The notes under the pieces are model-generated. The model did not search any database and was not told where the DNA came from. It worked only from the letters and a program-made list of their open reading frames with translations. This document shows, piece by piece, positions 23,601 to 32,832 of a stretch of DNA of 64,000 bases (the stretch's first letter is position 1; each line of letters begins with the position of its first letter). A program made the position numbers and the translations under genes. Source of the DNA: Okapia johnstoni. Lineage: Eukaryota > Chordata > Mammalia > Artiodactyla > Giraffidae. Where the stretch lies: the NCBI GenBank assembly GCA_024291935.2, contig CM044312.1:1057501-1121500 (forward strand), read 5' to 3'.

Positions 23601-26600
23601 TCACCCAGCATCACTGCAGTAAAGCCAGGGAGACTTTGTCCTTGGCAGCTGGTCGGGGGATCACCCAGATGCTGCCTGGGGAGGGGACCTCCCGTGGCCC
23701 CACGTGGAGCCCTGCCGGGAGCCGTCTCAGGGCGACCGAGTGACGGGGGTTCGAGACCGCATGCCGGCTCTCCTGCTCAGACTAGCCTTTTGGGGACAAA
23801 TGGCTGTTGGAAGAGTCTTTCAAACCAGTTCCAAGGAGCAAAGATGCACCTGAGCAAAGTTCAAGAGAGAGGAGAGAGGGGTTAGGTCTGGAGCCCTTGG
23901 ACCCCTGAGGCTTTCATTGTAAAGGACTAGGCTCATCTCCATCTGATGAATCTGCACCACGCAGGCGCAGATGTGACGGCGGTGGGGCCAGAGCTGCCCC
24001 AGGGGCGGCCGGCCTGGGATCTCTTCCACGTCTGGGTCCGATGATCACAGCCACTGGCTCTGCGACCCAGACAAGCCTTGATTTCCTCTGAACAGGGGGT
24101 GGTAACCCACCTGATGCGTGAGAGGAAGTGTTGACAGGACACCTACCCACTGTGGGGCTGGTGGGTGTGTCCTGGCCAAGCCCACTGTGCTGCCCGCCCA
24201 GCCCCCGCGTCTGCCAAGATCACACTGCAGACGCTCACCTCTGAACTGGAAGAGGTTCGGGCGCTGGGGACCCAGCCCTGTTCACTGTTCACCTACCAGA
24301 GGTCCTGGCAAGACAGGAAAACGAGAGTATATGTGGAATTCATAATTCATAAGATTGCATTTTTAACCCAAACAGTACTGTTTCCGTGGCCCCCGAGGCA
24401 CCTGGAGGTGGGGGGGGGTGTGTCTGAGGGGCTCTCAGCCACAGTACCGACCCGCCCGTGGGCACACTGGGCGCCTCAGCCTTCCTTAGCGTTCGGAACA
24501 CTCGCTTCTAACAGAAGGCAGCTCTTTAGAAGCCAGCGTTAGGGGTATAAGACGGACAAGGTTAGTCTACCCTTTCATTTCTCTAAGTGAAAATCCTATG
24601 CAAGAGAAACTAAAGCTTACGTGCTCCGTTCTGTGACTGAAAACTTCCTTGGGACTTGCTGGTGGCCTCGTGGTTGGGACTCACTGCCTTCACTGCCCTG
24701 GCCAGGGTTCTGTCCCTGATCGGGGAACTGAGATCTTGCAAGTCTCACAGCCAAAATAATAAAAATCTTGAAACGCCACCAAATAAAACTGAGTAAAGCC
24801 CTAGTCTGTCCTGGCTGCAGCTTGGCATGGGTGTGTGTATCTGCCTCTGATAGCATGCTTCAGCCCAGCTTTCTTGAGCCAGCACTTACGAAAGCCGCCT
24901 TGCCCTGTGTTCCTGTGTGAACCCCGAAATGCCCCTCCTGGCCAGGCAGCCAAAGGATGACGGTCACTGTCATCTGGCCGCTGAGCCCGGAGGCCCCGGC
25001 AGTGGGTGAGGGGCACCAGTGTGCACTCTGCCTGTCTGAGCCCAGTGTGTGTCTGTTGCAGGCGCTAAGGAGATCGACATCGCCGCCACCCTGGAGCATC
25101 TGAGAGACCAGCGGCCGGGCATGGTCCAGACCAAGGTACGAGTGGCCAGGCCTGGGGCTCAGGGACTCGGGGCTCGTGGGGGGCAGTTTTCTCAAGAGGA
25201 GCGAGGGGCAGGCCAGCCGGCCGCCTCCCACGCCAGTCGGACATGGGCTGTCCATCCCAGGAGGTCGGGGTGGCTCCGGCTGCAGCCCCAACATTCCAGC
25301 CTGAGCAGGTGCGGTCAGACCTCAGGTCCCGGGACCCTCCGTGTGCCAGATGGGGGGAGCCGGAGAGCAGCGCGGTCTCCCCGTCAGAGGCCAGCGACGC
25401 ATGTGGCATGTTCTGTCCGCCCAAGCCCACAGCCACAGCCCCACCGTGAGGTCATCAGGACGGCGGTCACCAGGGTGTCCCCGGGCTGTGCTGGGCCCCT
25501 GGGCACCCTGAGGGGCTCACTTGCGTAGTTACTGAAAAGGCTAAGTTTGCAGCCAGAGGAGCAGAGACTAAAGATCCCTGGACAGCCTTGGGTTCACCGG
25601 AGCTGGAACCAAGGTCCACGTGATGGCCCATCCCCTTAATCTTGGAGAGGTGTCTGTGTCCAGCCACAAACACCCCGCACACCCTGCAGTCGTAAACACA
25701 GGATCCTCTCCTTCCCGGTGTAGCCCGGACTCTCCAGGTGCCGTCAGCGCCTCCACTAAAGCCACCCTTGCGACATCACGGCTTTATGCTGAAGAGGACT
25801 TCAGTTATAAAAGTTATAAAAGCTCTCCTGGGAGACCAGGCCGCGTTGTGCTCCAGTGCCTAGTAGTGAGGCTCTGGGACCCCCATTGTCCCAGCTCGGG
25901 GTCTTACTGTCCCCACAGAGTGTGAGCAGCTCCTGGGTCCTGCTCTGTGCCACAGGCAGGACTGGCAGTGTCAACCTCGAGGGAGGGAGCACAGTCTTCA
26001 CTCCGCCCACTCTATTGGGAGGGAAGGAGCCCAGCGCCTAGTAAACTCCAGCGAGCACACTTTGACCCTGAAGGTCATTTCTCAGAACACCTTCGTGGGC
26101 CCCTTTGGCTGGTTCCACATTGTCAAAGTCAGCCCCGAGCATTGAGGCAAAACCAACTCAGTTCCTTCATGTAGGGCCAGGAAACCATTCCAGGTAGAAC
26201 CAGAGGACATGCCTGGCGGTCGGATCTCTGCGGCCACCACCGTTCTCTGCTGCCCACTCTTCCTCCACTGGCAGTTGGTGGGGCCCTTGGGAGAGCTGGA
26301 CCCTGTCCACGCCCGTTTGCCATCCCAGTGACCAGCAGCCCACGGGTCTAGTGCCCCTCGCGGGGCTGTCCTACTGGACTGCCCGTGCCACGGGTGGTGG
26401 CCGACTCATCCAGAAATCCAGGGTCGGCTCCCTGTCCGGGAGGGTCTGGCTCCGCGTCCACCAGCAGCCTCACAGCTTCACACGGCCCAGAACCGGGGTG
26501 GAGGGCGGGGGCAGCTCTTACCCAGGAAGGAGAAGCAGGTTCTGTCTCTGGCCGACCCGCTGCCTAGTGGTACCACCTCCCGGCCCCACGAGCCCAGGGC

Positions 26601-28438
26601 TGTGGGGTCTGCTGCCCGCCCTCCCAGCCGGCCGGTACCTTGGCAGCGCTGTGAATGGCCCTGCTTGGCCCCAGGCCCCATCCACCGTGTGGGCCAGTGA
26701 GCAGAGAGGGTTTAATGATCGCAGTCAGGGCACAGGGCAGGTCTGCCCCGGCTTTGTCACTTTACAAAGCAGCGGGACCCAAAGAGCCGTCCTGCGCCTT
26801 GTCCTGTTTCTGCGTCATCGCGAGACTGCAGTCTGCCGTCAGCAGGCCGCCGTTCGGGAGGAGGCGTCCAGTGAGGCTGCGCCCGTGTCTTGGACTCTGT
26901 CCTGTGCACACCATGCGCGCTGCCCGACCACTGGCTTGAGAGGCGGTGGCGGGAGGCGGCTTCCCCGGGGTTTGGCAGTCCGGGTGACAGCGGGCCTGAG
27001 CACAGGCCTCGAGGGGAGGAGAGGTCCGTCCAGGTGGGCACACGGGGTGAGGAGGTGCTGGACGCAGGTGGATGGGCCTCCCGCCGACCCAGCCCTGAGG
27101 TGGCCCCTGCACGTGGGCCTGGAGGCTCATCCCCGGGAGAGCCCACCGTGTCAGGGGAGGCTCGTGGCTGCCAGCAGAAGCTCTGAGCTAGAACCTGGCA
27201 GGTCATCCCTGGTGGCTCAGACGGTAAAGAATCTGCCTGCAGTGCAGGAGACCCAGGTTTGATTCCTGAATCAGGAAGATCCCACGGAGAAGGGAATGGC
27301 AACCCACTCCAGTATCCTTGCCTGGAGAATCCCATGGACAGAGGGGAGCCTGGCGGGCTACAGCCCATGGGGTCGCAGAGAGTCGGACACAGCCAAGTGA
27401 CAGAGCACAGAACAGCACGTGTGTTTCTATTATGTGCGGTCATTCAGAGTGGAAATCTGTCATTCTTTTTGGCGTTGGACTCGTCTATCGATGACTGGAT
27501 ATCACCATCTATTGACGACTGGTTATCAAGTATCTAAGTCATTGATAGGGCTCTCCTCCATCAAAAATCCTTAACTGCTGTTAAGGGAGTGTTTGCATAG
27601 TTTATTCTTTTGTAAGTTCTTTGGTGTGATGGGGAAGTACTGGATACACTGCTCTGAGTGTTTCATGCCGAGCTGGGAGCAGATTGTGGACTCAGGAAGC
27701 CTGCAGGACAGGTGGGCTCGTCCTCTGTCTGCCGAGCCCCCGTTTCTGGAGGAGCAGACGGCTCCGACACCTGGGACTTGCCCCGGTTTCCCCTCAGCAG
27801 TCCTGCAGGTTCTGCCGGCACGAGAAGCCTGTCCCACCCCGGGTGCACACATGTGCTCACGTCTTAGGTTGGCACAGTTGAGGGTGAGACGAGGTTTCTT
27901 GGCAAACAGAAGCGAGTCAGATTGAGCCGGACAGTGGGTGGCTTTCCAGAGAGCGCGAGTACCACTCTTCCCATTCTGAGGCCAGGGAACCCTGAGGGGT
28001 CGTGACTGTGACCGTTTCCAGTGAGTCTCAGAAGGACAGAAGGCTGCGCCCAGCCCCGCCCCTCGGGGGCCATGCTGGGGCTGGGGTCAGAAGGAGCCAG
28101 GGAGGGGGCCGCACAGGGCATCCGGCAGCCTCTGTCCCACAAGCACGTCCACCCCAGCTTCTCCAGCAACAGAGGGGACATGAACACAAGACGTGCAGCC
28201 TGTCTGCACCGGGTCTCTTCCCGCAAACACGCACCCTGCCCGCCTCCCACGGAGTCTGCAGCTCTTCCCTTTCCTCCCTAAACAGCTTCTCTCTGCAGGG
28301 TGACACGGGAGCCCACGGCTGGAGCAGAAGGGGCCCCGCTCACGTCTGCCTCTTCTGTCCCTCCAGGAGCAGTTCGAGTTTGCCCTGACGGCCGTGGCCG
28401 AGGAGGTGAACGCCATCCTCAAAGCCTTTCCCCAGTGA
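5544..28438 (+). CDS. PTPRN2: PTPRN2 3' coding region (six exons joined)
   Basis: C-terminal part of receptor-type tyrosine phosphatase N2 (phogrin, IA-2beta), a one-pass membrane protein of dense-core secretory granules in neurons and endocrine cells. The join 5544-5663, 6688-6854, 11431-11484, 13751-13815, 25062-25135, 28367-28438 is open throughout, with matching intron phases (0, 2, 2, 1, 0). It gives the second half of the PTP-like domain and the natural C-terminus. PTPRN2 rather than its paralogue PTPRN is supported by the WYD loop (PTPRN has WPA), by [21 protein letters not shown], and by mir-153-2 in an intron. The P-loop reads HCSDGAGRS, with Asp in place of the usual Ala, a change known to abolish ordinary phosphotyrosine phosphatase activity in this family. 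The signal peptide, luminal domain, membrane segment and first half of the PTP domain lie upstream of the window. Confidence 0.96.
5664..6687 (+). other. PTPRN2: PTPRN2 intron (1.0 kb)
   Basis: GT-AG intron between the MVWE exon and the WYD exon. GC-rich ends flank an AT-richer centre (about 6280-6500). No repeat or regulatory element can be named. Confidence 0.9.
6688..6854 (+). CDS. PTPRN2: PTPRN2 exon carrying the altered WPD loop (WYD)
   Basis: A 167-bp exon starting in phase 0 after CCTTCCAG at 6687 and ending in phase 2 at CGCAG|GTAAGA. It encodes [20 protein letters not shown], then the TQFHFLSW strand, the loop WYDQGVP and SLLDFR. Classical PTPs have WPDxGxP here. The Pro-to-Tyr change with Asp kept is the PTPRN2 form, whereas PTPRN is known to have WPA. 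The loop change is one of the two substitutions that make this a pseudophosphatase toward phosphotyrosine. The 1.0-kb intron before it is the shortest in the window. Confidence 0.96.
8400..8626 (+). promoter_or_regulatory. Candidate conserved block upstream of mir-153-2
   Basis: AT-richer than its surroundings and free of recognisable repeats. Homeodomain-like TAATTA words occur at about 8413 (GTAATTAAAT), 8492 (ATAATTAGC) and 8622 (CTAATTAGC), the last touching the hairpin base. This is compatible with a conserved neural enhancer or with processing-flank constraint. Conservation itself cannot be seen from one sequence. Confidence 0.4.
8627..8713 (+). ncRNA. MIR153-2: microRNA precursor mir-153-2
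   Basis: An 87-bp hairpin in the sense orientation of its host PTPRN2. The 5p arm (8640-8662) begins GTCATTTTTGTG and ends GTTGCAGCT. The 3p arm (8679-8700) begins TTGCATAGTC and ends AAAGTGATC, and the two arms pair around a CTAGTAATATGAGCC-type loop. As far as I can recall, the whole precursor is identical to the human mir-153-2 sequence, which also lies in a PTPRN2 intron. miR-153 is a neural and islet-enriched microRNA reported to act on SNCA, APP and secretory-granule genes. It is probably cut from the host pre-mRNA. Confidence 0.97.
9901..9914. promoter_or_regulatory. RFX X-box-like motif (imperfect)
   Basis: GTTGCCTTGACAAC differs by two bases from the palindromic RFX X-box GTTGCCATGGCAAC. 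It lies 1.2 kb after mir-153-2 in the same intron. Confidence 0.4.
11431..11484 (+). CDS. PTPRN2: PTPRN2 54-bp exon ending inside the P-loop, with GC donor
   Basis: A 54-bp exon (phase 2 to phase 2) after TTTATTTCAG. It encodes [18 protein letters not shown] and the first two bases of the next Ser codon, so it ends within the HC(x5)R signature. The donor reads CAG|GCAAGT, a GC donor. The reading frame forces this choice: the next GT, at 11489, would add four bases and break the frame into the following exon. Because 54 is a multiple of three and both phases match, skipping this exon would keep the frame but delete the catalytic-loop Cys and its strand. Confidence 0.94.
11485..11490 (+). promoter_or_regulatory. 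PTPRN2: Non-canonical GC 5' splice site
   Basis: The intron begins GCAAGT directly after CAG. Apart from the T-to-C change at intron position +2 it is a perfect match to the donor consensus, which is typical of true GC-AG introns; these are read by the normal U2 spliceosome. The matching acceptor is GTTGACAG at 13743-13750. The exons on both sides join as AG|T = Ser, giving the conserved HCSDG. Confidence 0.88.
12000..12400. repeat. TG-rich imperfect tandem repeat
   Basis: About 400 bp of GTGTGTCTGAGTGTG / GTGCATGCACC variants, with repeated GTGAGTGCATGCACC units. It is a decayed TG microsatellite and minisatellite mix within the GC-AG intron, and gives only low-complexity open frames on both strands. 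Confidence 0.9.
13221..13598 (+). repeat. CCTCCC polypyrimidine tract
   Basis: Nearly pure C/T on the + strand (G-rich purine on the other) for about 380 bp, built of CCCCCT, CCTCCT and CCGTCTCCCC variants. Mirror-like homopurine/homopyrimidine DNA of this kind can form H-DNA triplexes, and the G-rich strand can form G-quadruplexes. Its 3' end is about 150 bp before the exon at 13751. Confidence 0.93.
13751..13815 (+). CDS. PTPRN2: PTPRN2 exon with P-loop SDGAGRSG
   Basis: A 65-bp exon, phase 2 to phase 1, between TTGACAG and CAAAG|GTAAG. It encodes [22 protein letters not shown] plus one base of Gly. Together with the last residues of the previous exon it makes [10 protein letters not shown]. 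The Asp replaces the Ala of active PTPs (HCSAGxGRTG) and the Arg is kept. The Ser after Arg, and NKMAKGAK, are the PTPRN2 version. Skipping this exon would shift the frame. It lies about 150 bp downstream of a long CCTCCC tract and 47 bp upstream of a perfect RFX X-box. Confidence 0.96.
13862..13875. promoter_or_regulatory. Perfect palindromic RFX X-box
   Basis: GTTGCCATGGCAAC, the full two-half-site RFX consensus, 47 bp inside the intron after the P-loop exon. A 14-bp perfect palindrome is unlikely by chance at a given place. RFX factors such as RFX3 and RFX6 act in islet and ciliated cells, tissues where PTPRN2 matters, so an intronic enhancer role is a reasonable inference. Confidence 0.6.
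16840..17620 (-). repeat. L1 fragment (antisense)
   Basis: Read on the + strand it shows the usual reversed L1 word order: GTGTCTGGCTTCTCTCTGAG, TTTTCCACAGCAGCTGCACC, then TTCATGTGTCTGTTGACC and TTCTTTATATATTGAGGATA. Divergence is high, with no intact frame. It is a dead piece of the ORF2/3' region. Confidence 0.85.
20880..21146 (+). repeat. G-rich minisatellite (GATCAGGGGGCGGGGTTGGGGTGT-like)
   Basis: About ten irregular units of roughly 25-35 bp, with runs of three to six G on the + strand interrupted by GTGATCA. The spacing of G runs fits G-quadruplex formation on the coding strand of PTPRN2 pre-mRNA. Confidence 0.9.
21738..21915. repeat. Two-and-a-half copies of a TG/CG alternating unit
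   Basis: Units begin GCATGCGTGTG at about 21738, 21807 and 21883. Each of the first two contains an alternating purine-pyrimidine run followed by CCCCTGGGGAGC and TGTGCACAGTGTGAGCA. The first run (21738-21765) is 28 bp of perfect alternation, a good Z-DNA former. Confidence 0.85.
23130..23470 (+). repeat. BovB / ART2A RTE 3' fragment
   Basis: Contains GACTCTTGAGAGTCCCTTGG, GGAAAAGACCCTGATGCTGG, and ends CCATGGGGTCACAAAGAGTC. The frame still shows the degraded reverse-transcriptase tail motif [19 protein letters not shown], as in BovB elements. It is a ruminant repeat and not a gene. Confidence 0.88.
24651..24788 (+). repeat. CHR-like SINE (sense)
   Basis: Starts GGGACTTGCTGGTGGC, passes GGTTCTGTCCCTGATCGGGG and ends in an A-rich tail (AATAATAAAAATC). 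This is the CHR-2-like layout, short and diverged. Confidence 0.75.
25062..25135 (+). CDS. PTPRN2: PTPRN2 exon [21 protein letters not shown]
   Basis: A 74-bp exon, phase 1 in and phase 0 out, after GTTGCAG at 25061 and before CCAAG|GTACG. It encodes the rest of Gly, then [20 protein letters not shown] and VQTK. This is the RxxRPGMVQT segment that precedes the Q-loop in PTP domains. It follows the largest intron seen here (11.2 kb). Confidence 0.96.
25136..28366 (+). other. PTPRN2: PTPRN2 last intron (3.2 kb)
   Basis: GT-AG intron in phase 0. It is GC-rich apart from an AT-rich patch at about 27,420-27,650, which has short repeats of ATCGATGACTGG / ATTGACGACTGG near 27,487-27,525. It holds one Bov-tA SINE (27,203-27,418). 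A 303-codon open frame at 26,351-27,262 runs into that SINE and has no recognisable domain. Confidence 0.88.
27203..27418 (+). repeat. Bov-tA SINE (sense)
   Basis: Starts CCCTGGTGGCTCAGACGGTAA with the tRNA-derived head, then CTGCCTGCAGTGCAGGAGAC, and ends GTCGCAGAGAGTCGGACACA. Near full length. Confidence 0.93.
28367..28438 (+). CDS. PTPRN2: PTPRN2 last coding exon and stop
   Basis: The last exon starts after CCCTCCAG at 28366 and encodes [10 protein letters not shown], then [13 protein letters not shown], then TGA at 28436-28438. With the previous exon it completes QTKEQFEF, the Q-motif in which classical PTPs have QYxF. The end KAFPQ differs by one residue from the KALPQ I recall for other mammals. 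The exon runs on into the 3' UTR without a further splice site that I can support. Confidence 0.95.
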   Translation, partial: EQFEFALTAVAEEVNAILKAFPQ

Positions 28439-29193
28439 GGTCAGAGGCGCCCATGACCAGGGGCCCCGTCGGCGACCACGGACGTCATGACCGCGTCTCC
28501 TAGTGCAACTGCCTAGTGATCTAGTCCTTAAGACTCTACAGTCAGCGCAGTTTAGCCCATAAATGTGTGTTTTTGTTCAGCCAAATAACGATAAAGGGAA
28601 ATCTGTGGGCAGATGCAATGATGGGGGGCAATCAGTTCATCTATTTTCGATTTCTTGAAAAAACTATATTTTTCCTTAAAACACACATCCACGTTCTTAA
28701 TTGCCAATCATGTCGTATGGACGGCACCGTCAGGGCGGTCCCCAGAAGAGAGCTGCCTTGTGATCTGTCCCTTTCTGGAGCAGGGTCAGCCATGCAGGGA
28801 GGGGCCCAGAGGGGCCACCAGGCCACCCGCAGTAGAAGACACACTTGGCGTTTGTGCTTAAGGCTGTGCACCACCGGGAGAAACCGCCAGCTTCTTCAGG
28901 AGTTAGGTGGACCTGACGGTGGCATTCTGCAGCTTTGGGGTAGATCATAAAACACAATCGTGCCAGCTCCTCGTCCAGTCTGGGCTGCTGCACACCCTTC
29001 CCCAAGCACTGTTGGGGGACAGTGACAGCCCCTCCCAAACTTCCACTCCCCCAGGACAGCCAGGGCCCTGGGAGCAAACGCTTTCCCACCCAGAGTGCCT
29101 CCTTCCTGGCCAGCAGCCCAGGGACACTTGGCAAGGCTCTGGCAGAGCCCCGTCCTCCAGACATGGCTTTTAACTACAAATAGGGGTTTACAC

Positions 29194-29297
29194 GTGTGTG
29201 CTAAGTCACTTCAGTCACGTCTGACTCTTTGCGACCCCATGGACTGTAGCCCGCCAAGCTCCTCTGTCCATGGGATTGCCCAGGCAAGAATACTGGA
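29194..29297 (-). repeat. Bov-tA SINE fragment in the PTPRN2 3' UTR
   Basis: Carries TAAGTCACTTCAGTCACGTC, GACCCCATGGACTGTAGCCC and GGCAAGAATACTGGA, the reversed tail part of Bov-tA. The tRNA-like head is missing. It lies inside the predicted 3' UTR, 760 bp after the stop. Confidence 0.88.
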
Positions 29298-30065
29298 TTT
29301 CACCCAGATGCAGCTAAACGCTTCCTTGAGGGGTAATGAAAATGGGGGGCAGACCTCTGTGGTCCCCTCCCCAGGAAGGCTCGGGCCCTGCTGGCATCCA
29401 GAGAGGACCAGGAGTGCCCTCACCGTGGGGGAAGTGCAGGGAGACCCACGGTTTTTTGCTTCTTGCCTGCGTGGGATCTGAGCGTCTGGGACACGCGGCA
29501 GCCGGGCCCCTCCCGGGGCTCAGGCTCCTGGCCTCTCGGGCTGATCCCTGTCTGATGTCACACAGACACGCGTCTAGCGACCCTTCAGATTTGCCAAAAT
29601 AGCACTCGGGCACCAAAGTTACCGCCCCCACCCCAAACAGAAGAATGCACTTCACTAAGCTGAGACAGTTCAACGCCTAGGGAGCTGAGCTGGCTGCTCT
29701 GTGTCGCTGGCCTCGTTTTAGGGAGTAAAACGCTCCCAGTGGCCCTGGGCCCTCTGCTTCCTGTGTGGCACACCGTTCTTTCATCTTAAATAGATGCCAC
29801 GTCTCAAAAAACGGAAGGGGGAAGGTGGCCGACCGAATGGGGAGAAAGATGCCAAGATACTGTTTGTGTCTTTAAATGCTGTTGTCCTGTGTATCTGCTT
29901 TAATATATCCATCATTTCCTTCCCAACGTTGTTTCTCTCTACCTGGAATCTAAACAATCAATGGAAACTAGTTTATCTGAACATAGCAAGCATATACCTA
30001 CTTGTAATTTCTACCATTTTATGTTTCTTCAGTGTGAGATACATAAATATATTTAATTGTGTCTG

Positions 30066-30071
30066 ATTAAA
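30066..30071 (+). promoter_or_regulatory. PTPRN2: Poly(A) signal ATTAAA
   Basis: ATTAAA, the commonest variant of AATAAA, is followed after about 45 bp by a GGGGTTTTTTTTTT stretch that fits a GU/U-rich downstream element. No AATAAA was found between the stop codon and this point. Cleavage is expected near 30085-30095. Confidence 0.65.
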
Positions 30072-30090
30072 CTTCTGATTTCACATTTGA

Positions 30091-32100
30091 ATGATCTTTA
30101 TTTGGATGAGAGAGCAGTTTGGGGTTTTTTTTTTGCCCCATACATCCTGTTTTGTAAAAGTGTGGGCGTTTAGATGCCAGAACAAAGTGTGCGCATCCAT
30201 GGAGCTCTGTACCGAGCTGGGTGTGTACAGGGGCCAGAGTGTCGCATATGGCTGAGAGTCTGTTCATTCAAACGTGATGGAACAGCCTCAGGCAGACGTC
30301 GGGGCGTGCTCCGTCCTGGTGTCCCTGCCACCTCTCCACTGTGTGTGTCTGCCCAGGAAGCGGCCGGGAGCGGTGGCCCGTCCTTGCTGCCCACAGAGGA
30401 GGGGGCTCCCCCATCTCACAGAGACACGAGCCTCCCCAGGAGCCGCTCAGCCCGGGGACACGCTGGGAGCAGTGAGACCAGCCGGGATGGCCCTGCTGCT
30501 GTGACCCGCCCCGCTCTGTGCGGCCTGTCTCCGCGGGCGGTGGTGAGACCCAGGGGCCCGTTTCTCAGGAAATCAGCCCCCCCCCACCCCCGCCGGTCTC
30601 CACCGCGGGGCGTCCGCCTCCGCTCCGTTGGCTCTGCCCCTGCGGGCCCCTCCTTCCCTGAGTTTGCATCTCATCAGGGTCCTGCCAGGGCGTCCAGCGC
30701 GCTTCTGGGAGTCGCTGTAATTGATACCTGAGCACTTGAAACAGGTGACACGTCTCGAGACAAGCACGTGTGAGAGTCTGCGTGGGGCCTGAAGAGGCCC
30801 CTCCAACCAGGGCGTGTGGGGTGCTGAGCAGAATGGACTTTGAAACTGTCACGCGTAGCCAGCTCTGAAGACAGACGGAATGCGGAGGGGGGGGCGGACC
30901 CTCAGGCTGGGGGGCCAGTGCACGAGGGGCTGGGGCTGCACGCGGCCAGCCACCCCGCCGTCGGCACCCCCGAGCTGACGCAGGAGGGCCGCAGTGCCAC
31001 GGGGGCCCTGCGTCGGCGGCTCCCGTGTGGACACCAGCGGACGCTGCCACCTGGCCCGACGAGGCGGCAGAGACATGCTCATCCCCAGGCCGGCGACTCC
31101 TCTGTGGAGCTGGGGCATGGCCTCTGGGCCTGGAGGACCGTGTCCACATGTCTGCGTGCTCTTCGGACCCTCGCTTGCAGATGCCACACGCTTTTAATCC
31201 CATTCACAGTGTCTTCCCCAGCCCGTGCTTAAGGTCTAGGCAATCACCCAGACAACAGTAAAGCCTTGATTGGCCAGACTTGCTGATTTCTGGGCTGCAA
31301 ACACACCCACCAGGAATGGTGTCAATGCCGACTCACTAGGTGAGCTGCAAAGACAGCCGCTAGAGCCGTGAGAGGGAAGCGCCACCCAAACAGGAAGGGG
31401 TGCGTCTCGAGTGTTCTGCCACCTATGTCTTCATCCAATGTGTCAGTTACCATAATTTGATTTTAATCATGGCTATATTTAACAACCAGCTTGTAACACT
31501 CCCAAAAATTTAACAGTCTGCTCCTGCCAGTCCACACGAGCCGGCTGTGGTACGCCTCTGCCTCGAGACCATGGAGAAGTCTGGAGAAAGGCCGGCCCCA
31601 CCATCCAGCCTGAAGATGGGTGCCCTGCCAGAGAGGCTGGGGCTTGTTCCCCACGCCCACGGGGCTCAGGGAGTCCTCGACATGAACAGGATGAAAATCT
31701 GACGAGACGCAGATGAAGCCCTGAGGTCTTCACCTCATGGAGGGAGAACGACTCAGATGGACCACGTGCAAGCCCCAGAGGAGATGTCCCTGTGATGCTC
31801 AGTGCCAGATGAACCCTCACTGAGCGCAGGAGGCCAGGGATGCCACTGTGGTGACGCGCGGGGACGTGACTCGGGAAGACAGCCGTCGATTTAAACACCG
31901 GAAATGGCAGTGAGGAAGAACAGCAGAAAGCAAAGAGCAAGGGGCTCTGCAACAGGACCGGCAAACTCGGCGAGGCAGGGACAGTGTCCTAGAAACAGGA
32001 CAGGCCGCCAGAGGGGGAGAGAGATGGGCGCCGGAGACCCCGAGGGGCGGACGTCCAGGTGCGAGGGAAGAGTCTCGGGATGAGATGAAGTCAGGAACTA
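30091..32100. other. Intergenic, no gene seen
   Basis: First 2 kb past the PTPRN2 poly(A) site. GC-rich and CpG-moderate from 30,280 to 31,150. No repeat family or conserved motif that I can name. Open frames overlap on both strands without recognisable domains, as expected for GC-rich non-coding DNA. Confidence 0.7.
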
Positions 32101-32430
32101 CCTACTGTCTTGGCACAGGGACACGTGGTAGCCAGGCATCCCGGCGATGGTTCCGAAATGTGCAGAAATATTGAACAACCGTGTGGTGTAACAAGAACTT
32201 ACATAGCGTTGAAGGTAAACGCTACTTCAAAAACCAACAAACTTGTGGAAATAGAGATGAGATTTGTGGCTACCAGAGGCGGGAGGTGGAAGGAAGCGGA
32301 AAAGAGTTCTCATCACAAGGAAAAAATTCTGTTTCTTCCATTTTGTATCTGTTTGAAACGATGGGTGTTCACCGTAATTATTATAGTCATCGGTCATTCC
32401 TCTACCTGCCTTACTTACCCCATGTGTATG
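32100..32430 (+). repeat. L1-like 3' UTR fragment
   Basis: Words GAGATTTGTGGCTACCAGAGG, AGAGTTCTCATCACAAGG, TTTTGTATCTGTTTGAAACG and GGGTGTTCACCGTAATTATT, in this order, match the 3' end of old mammalian L1 elements as I remember it. The family is not fixed. Confidence 0.6.
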
Positions 32431-32832
32431 TAAATTATGGAAGGAGAGAGGGAAAGAACCCAACCAAGCTCTGGAAGGAAACCCAAGGGGAGCAGTTATT
32501 CAGAAACCAGAGACAGGCAGTCCAGACGAGACAGAAGGTAGGCAGCAGCTGAAGCCAGAGCTGTGGACTGGAGGATGGAAACACGCAGTGAGCGTGCGAC
32601 AACGTGACCGCGTGCAGGTCGCAGCGGGCAGGACGCATGCCCTGAACCGGGGACTGAAGAGGGTGCCGAGGCTTGCAGGAGTGGCGGCCTCCTCCAGGGT
32701 GTATGCCGAGCCTGCATCCGGGGTCCACATTCCATCCCCAGTCTCAGTCAGGAGAGCCAGGCCCTCAGCACCCTTCCCAAGGCTGGCTCCAGCTCAGAGC
32801 CGGCAGCAGGCCCTGTGTGAAATTTCATTATC

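Larger units (their letters stand above)
13816..25061 (+). other. PTPRN2: PTPRN2 intron (11.2 kb)
   Basis: GT-AG intron in phase 1. It contains the X-box at 13862, an antisense L1 fragment (about 16,840-17,620), a G-rich repeat (20,880-21,146), a TG/CG alternating duplication (21,738-21,915), a CpG-richer stretch at about 22,200-22,500 followed by an AT-rich block (22,550-22,690), a BovB/ART2A fragment (23,130-23,470) and a CHR-like SINE (24,651-24,788). The remaining GC-rich stretches (14,000-16,800, 17,650-20,850) show no element I can name. Confidence 0.88.
28439..30090 (+). other. PTPRN2: PTPRN2 3' untranslated region
   Basis: About 1.65 kb from the stop codon to just past the first good poly(A) signal, a length in the usual range for this gene. 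It is mixed GC-rich and AT-rich sequence. It contains an antisense, head-less Bov-tA SINE fragment at 29194-29297, so part of the ruminant 3' UTR is of repeat origin. The last 250 bp (29,830-30,090) are AT-rich. The end is inferred from the signal, not from transcript data. Confidence 0.75.

Noticed and set aside
26351..27262. 303-codon open frame on the + strand
   Set aside because: GC-rich intron sequence of PTPRN2 that ends inside a Bov-tA SINE; no recognisable domain or splice structure.
27203..27275. tRNA-like sequence
   Set aside because: It is the tRNA-derived head of a Bov-tA SINE, not a functional tRNA gene.
28540..28600. Early poly(A) signal shortly after the PTPRN2 stop
   Set aside because: Only CATAAATG and CGATAAAGG are present, no AATAAA or ATTAAA; the 30066 signal is better.
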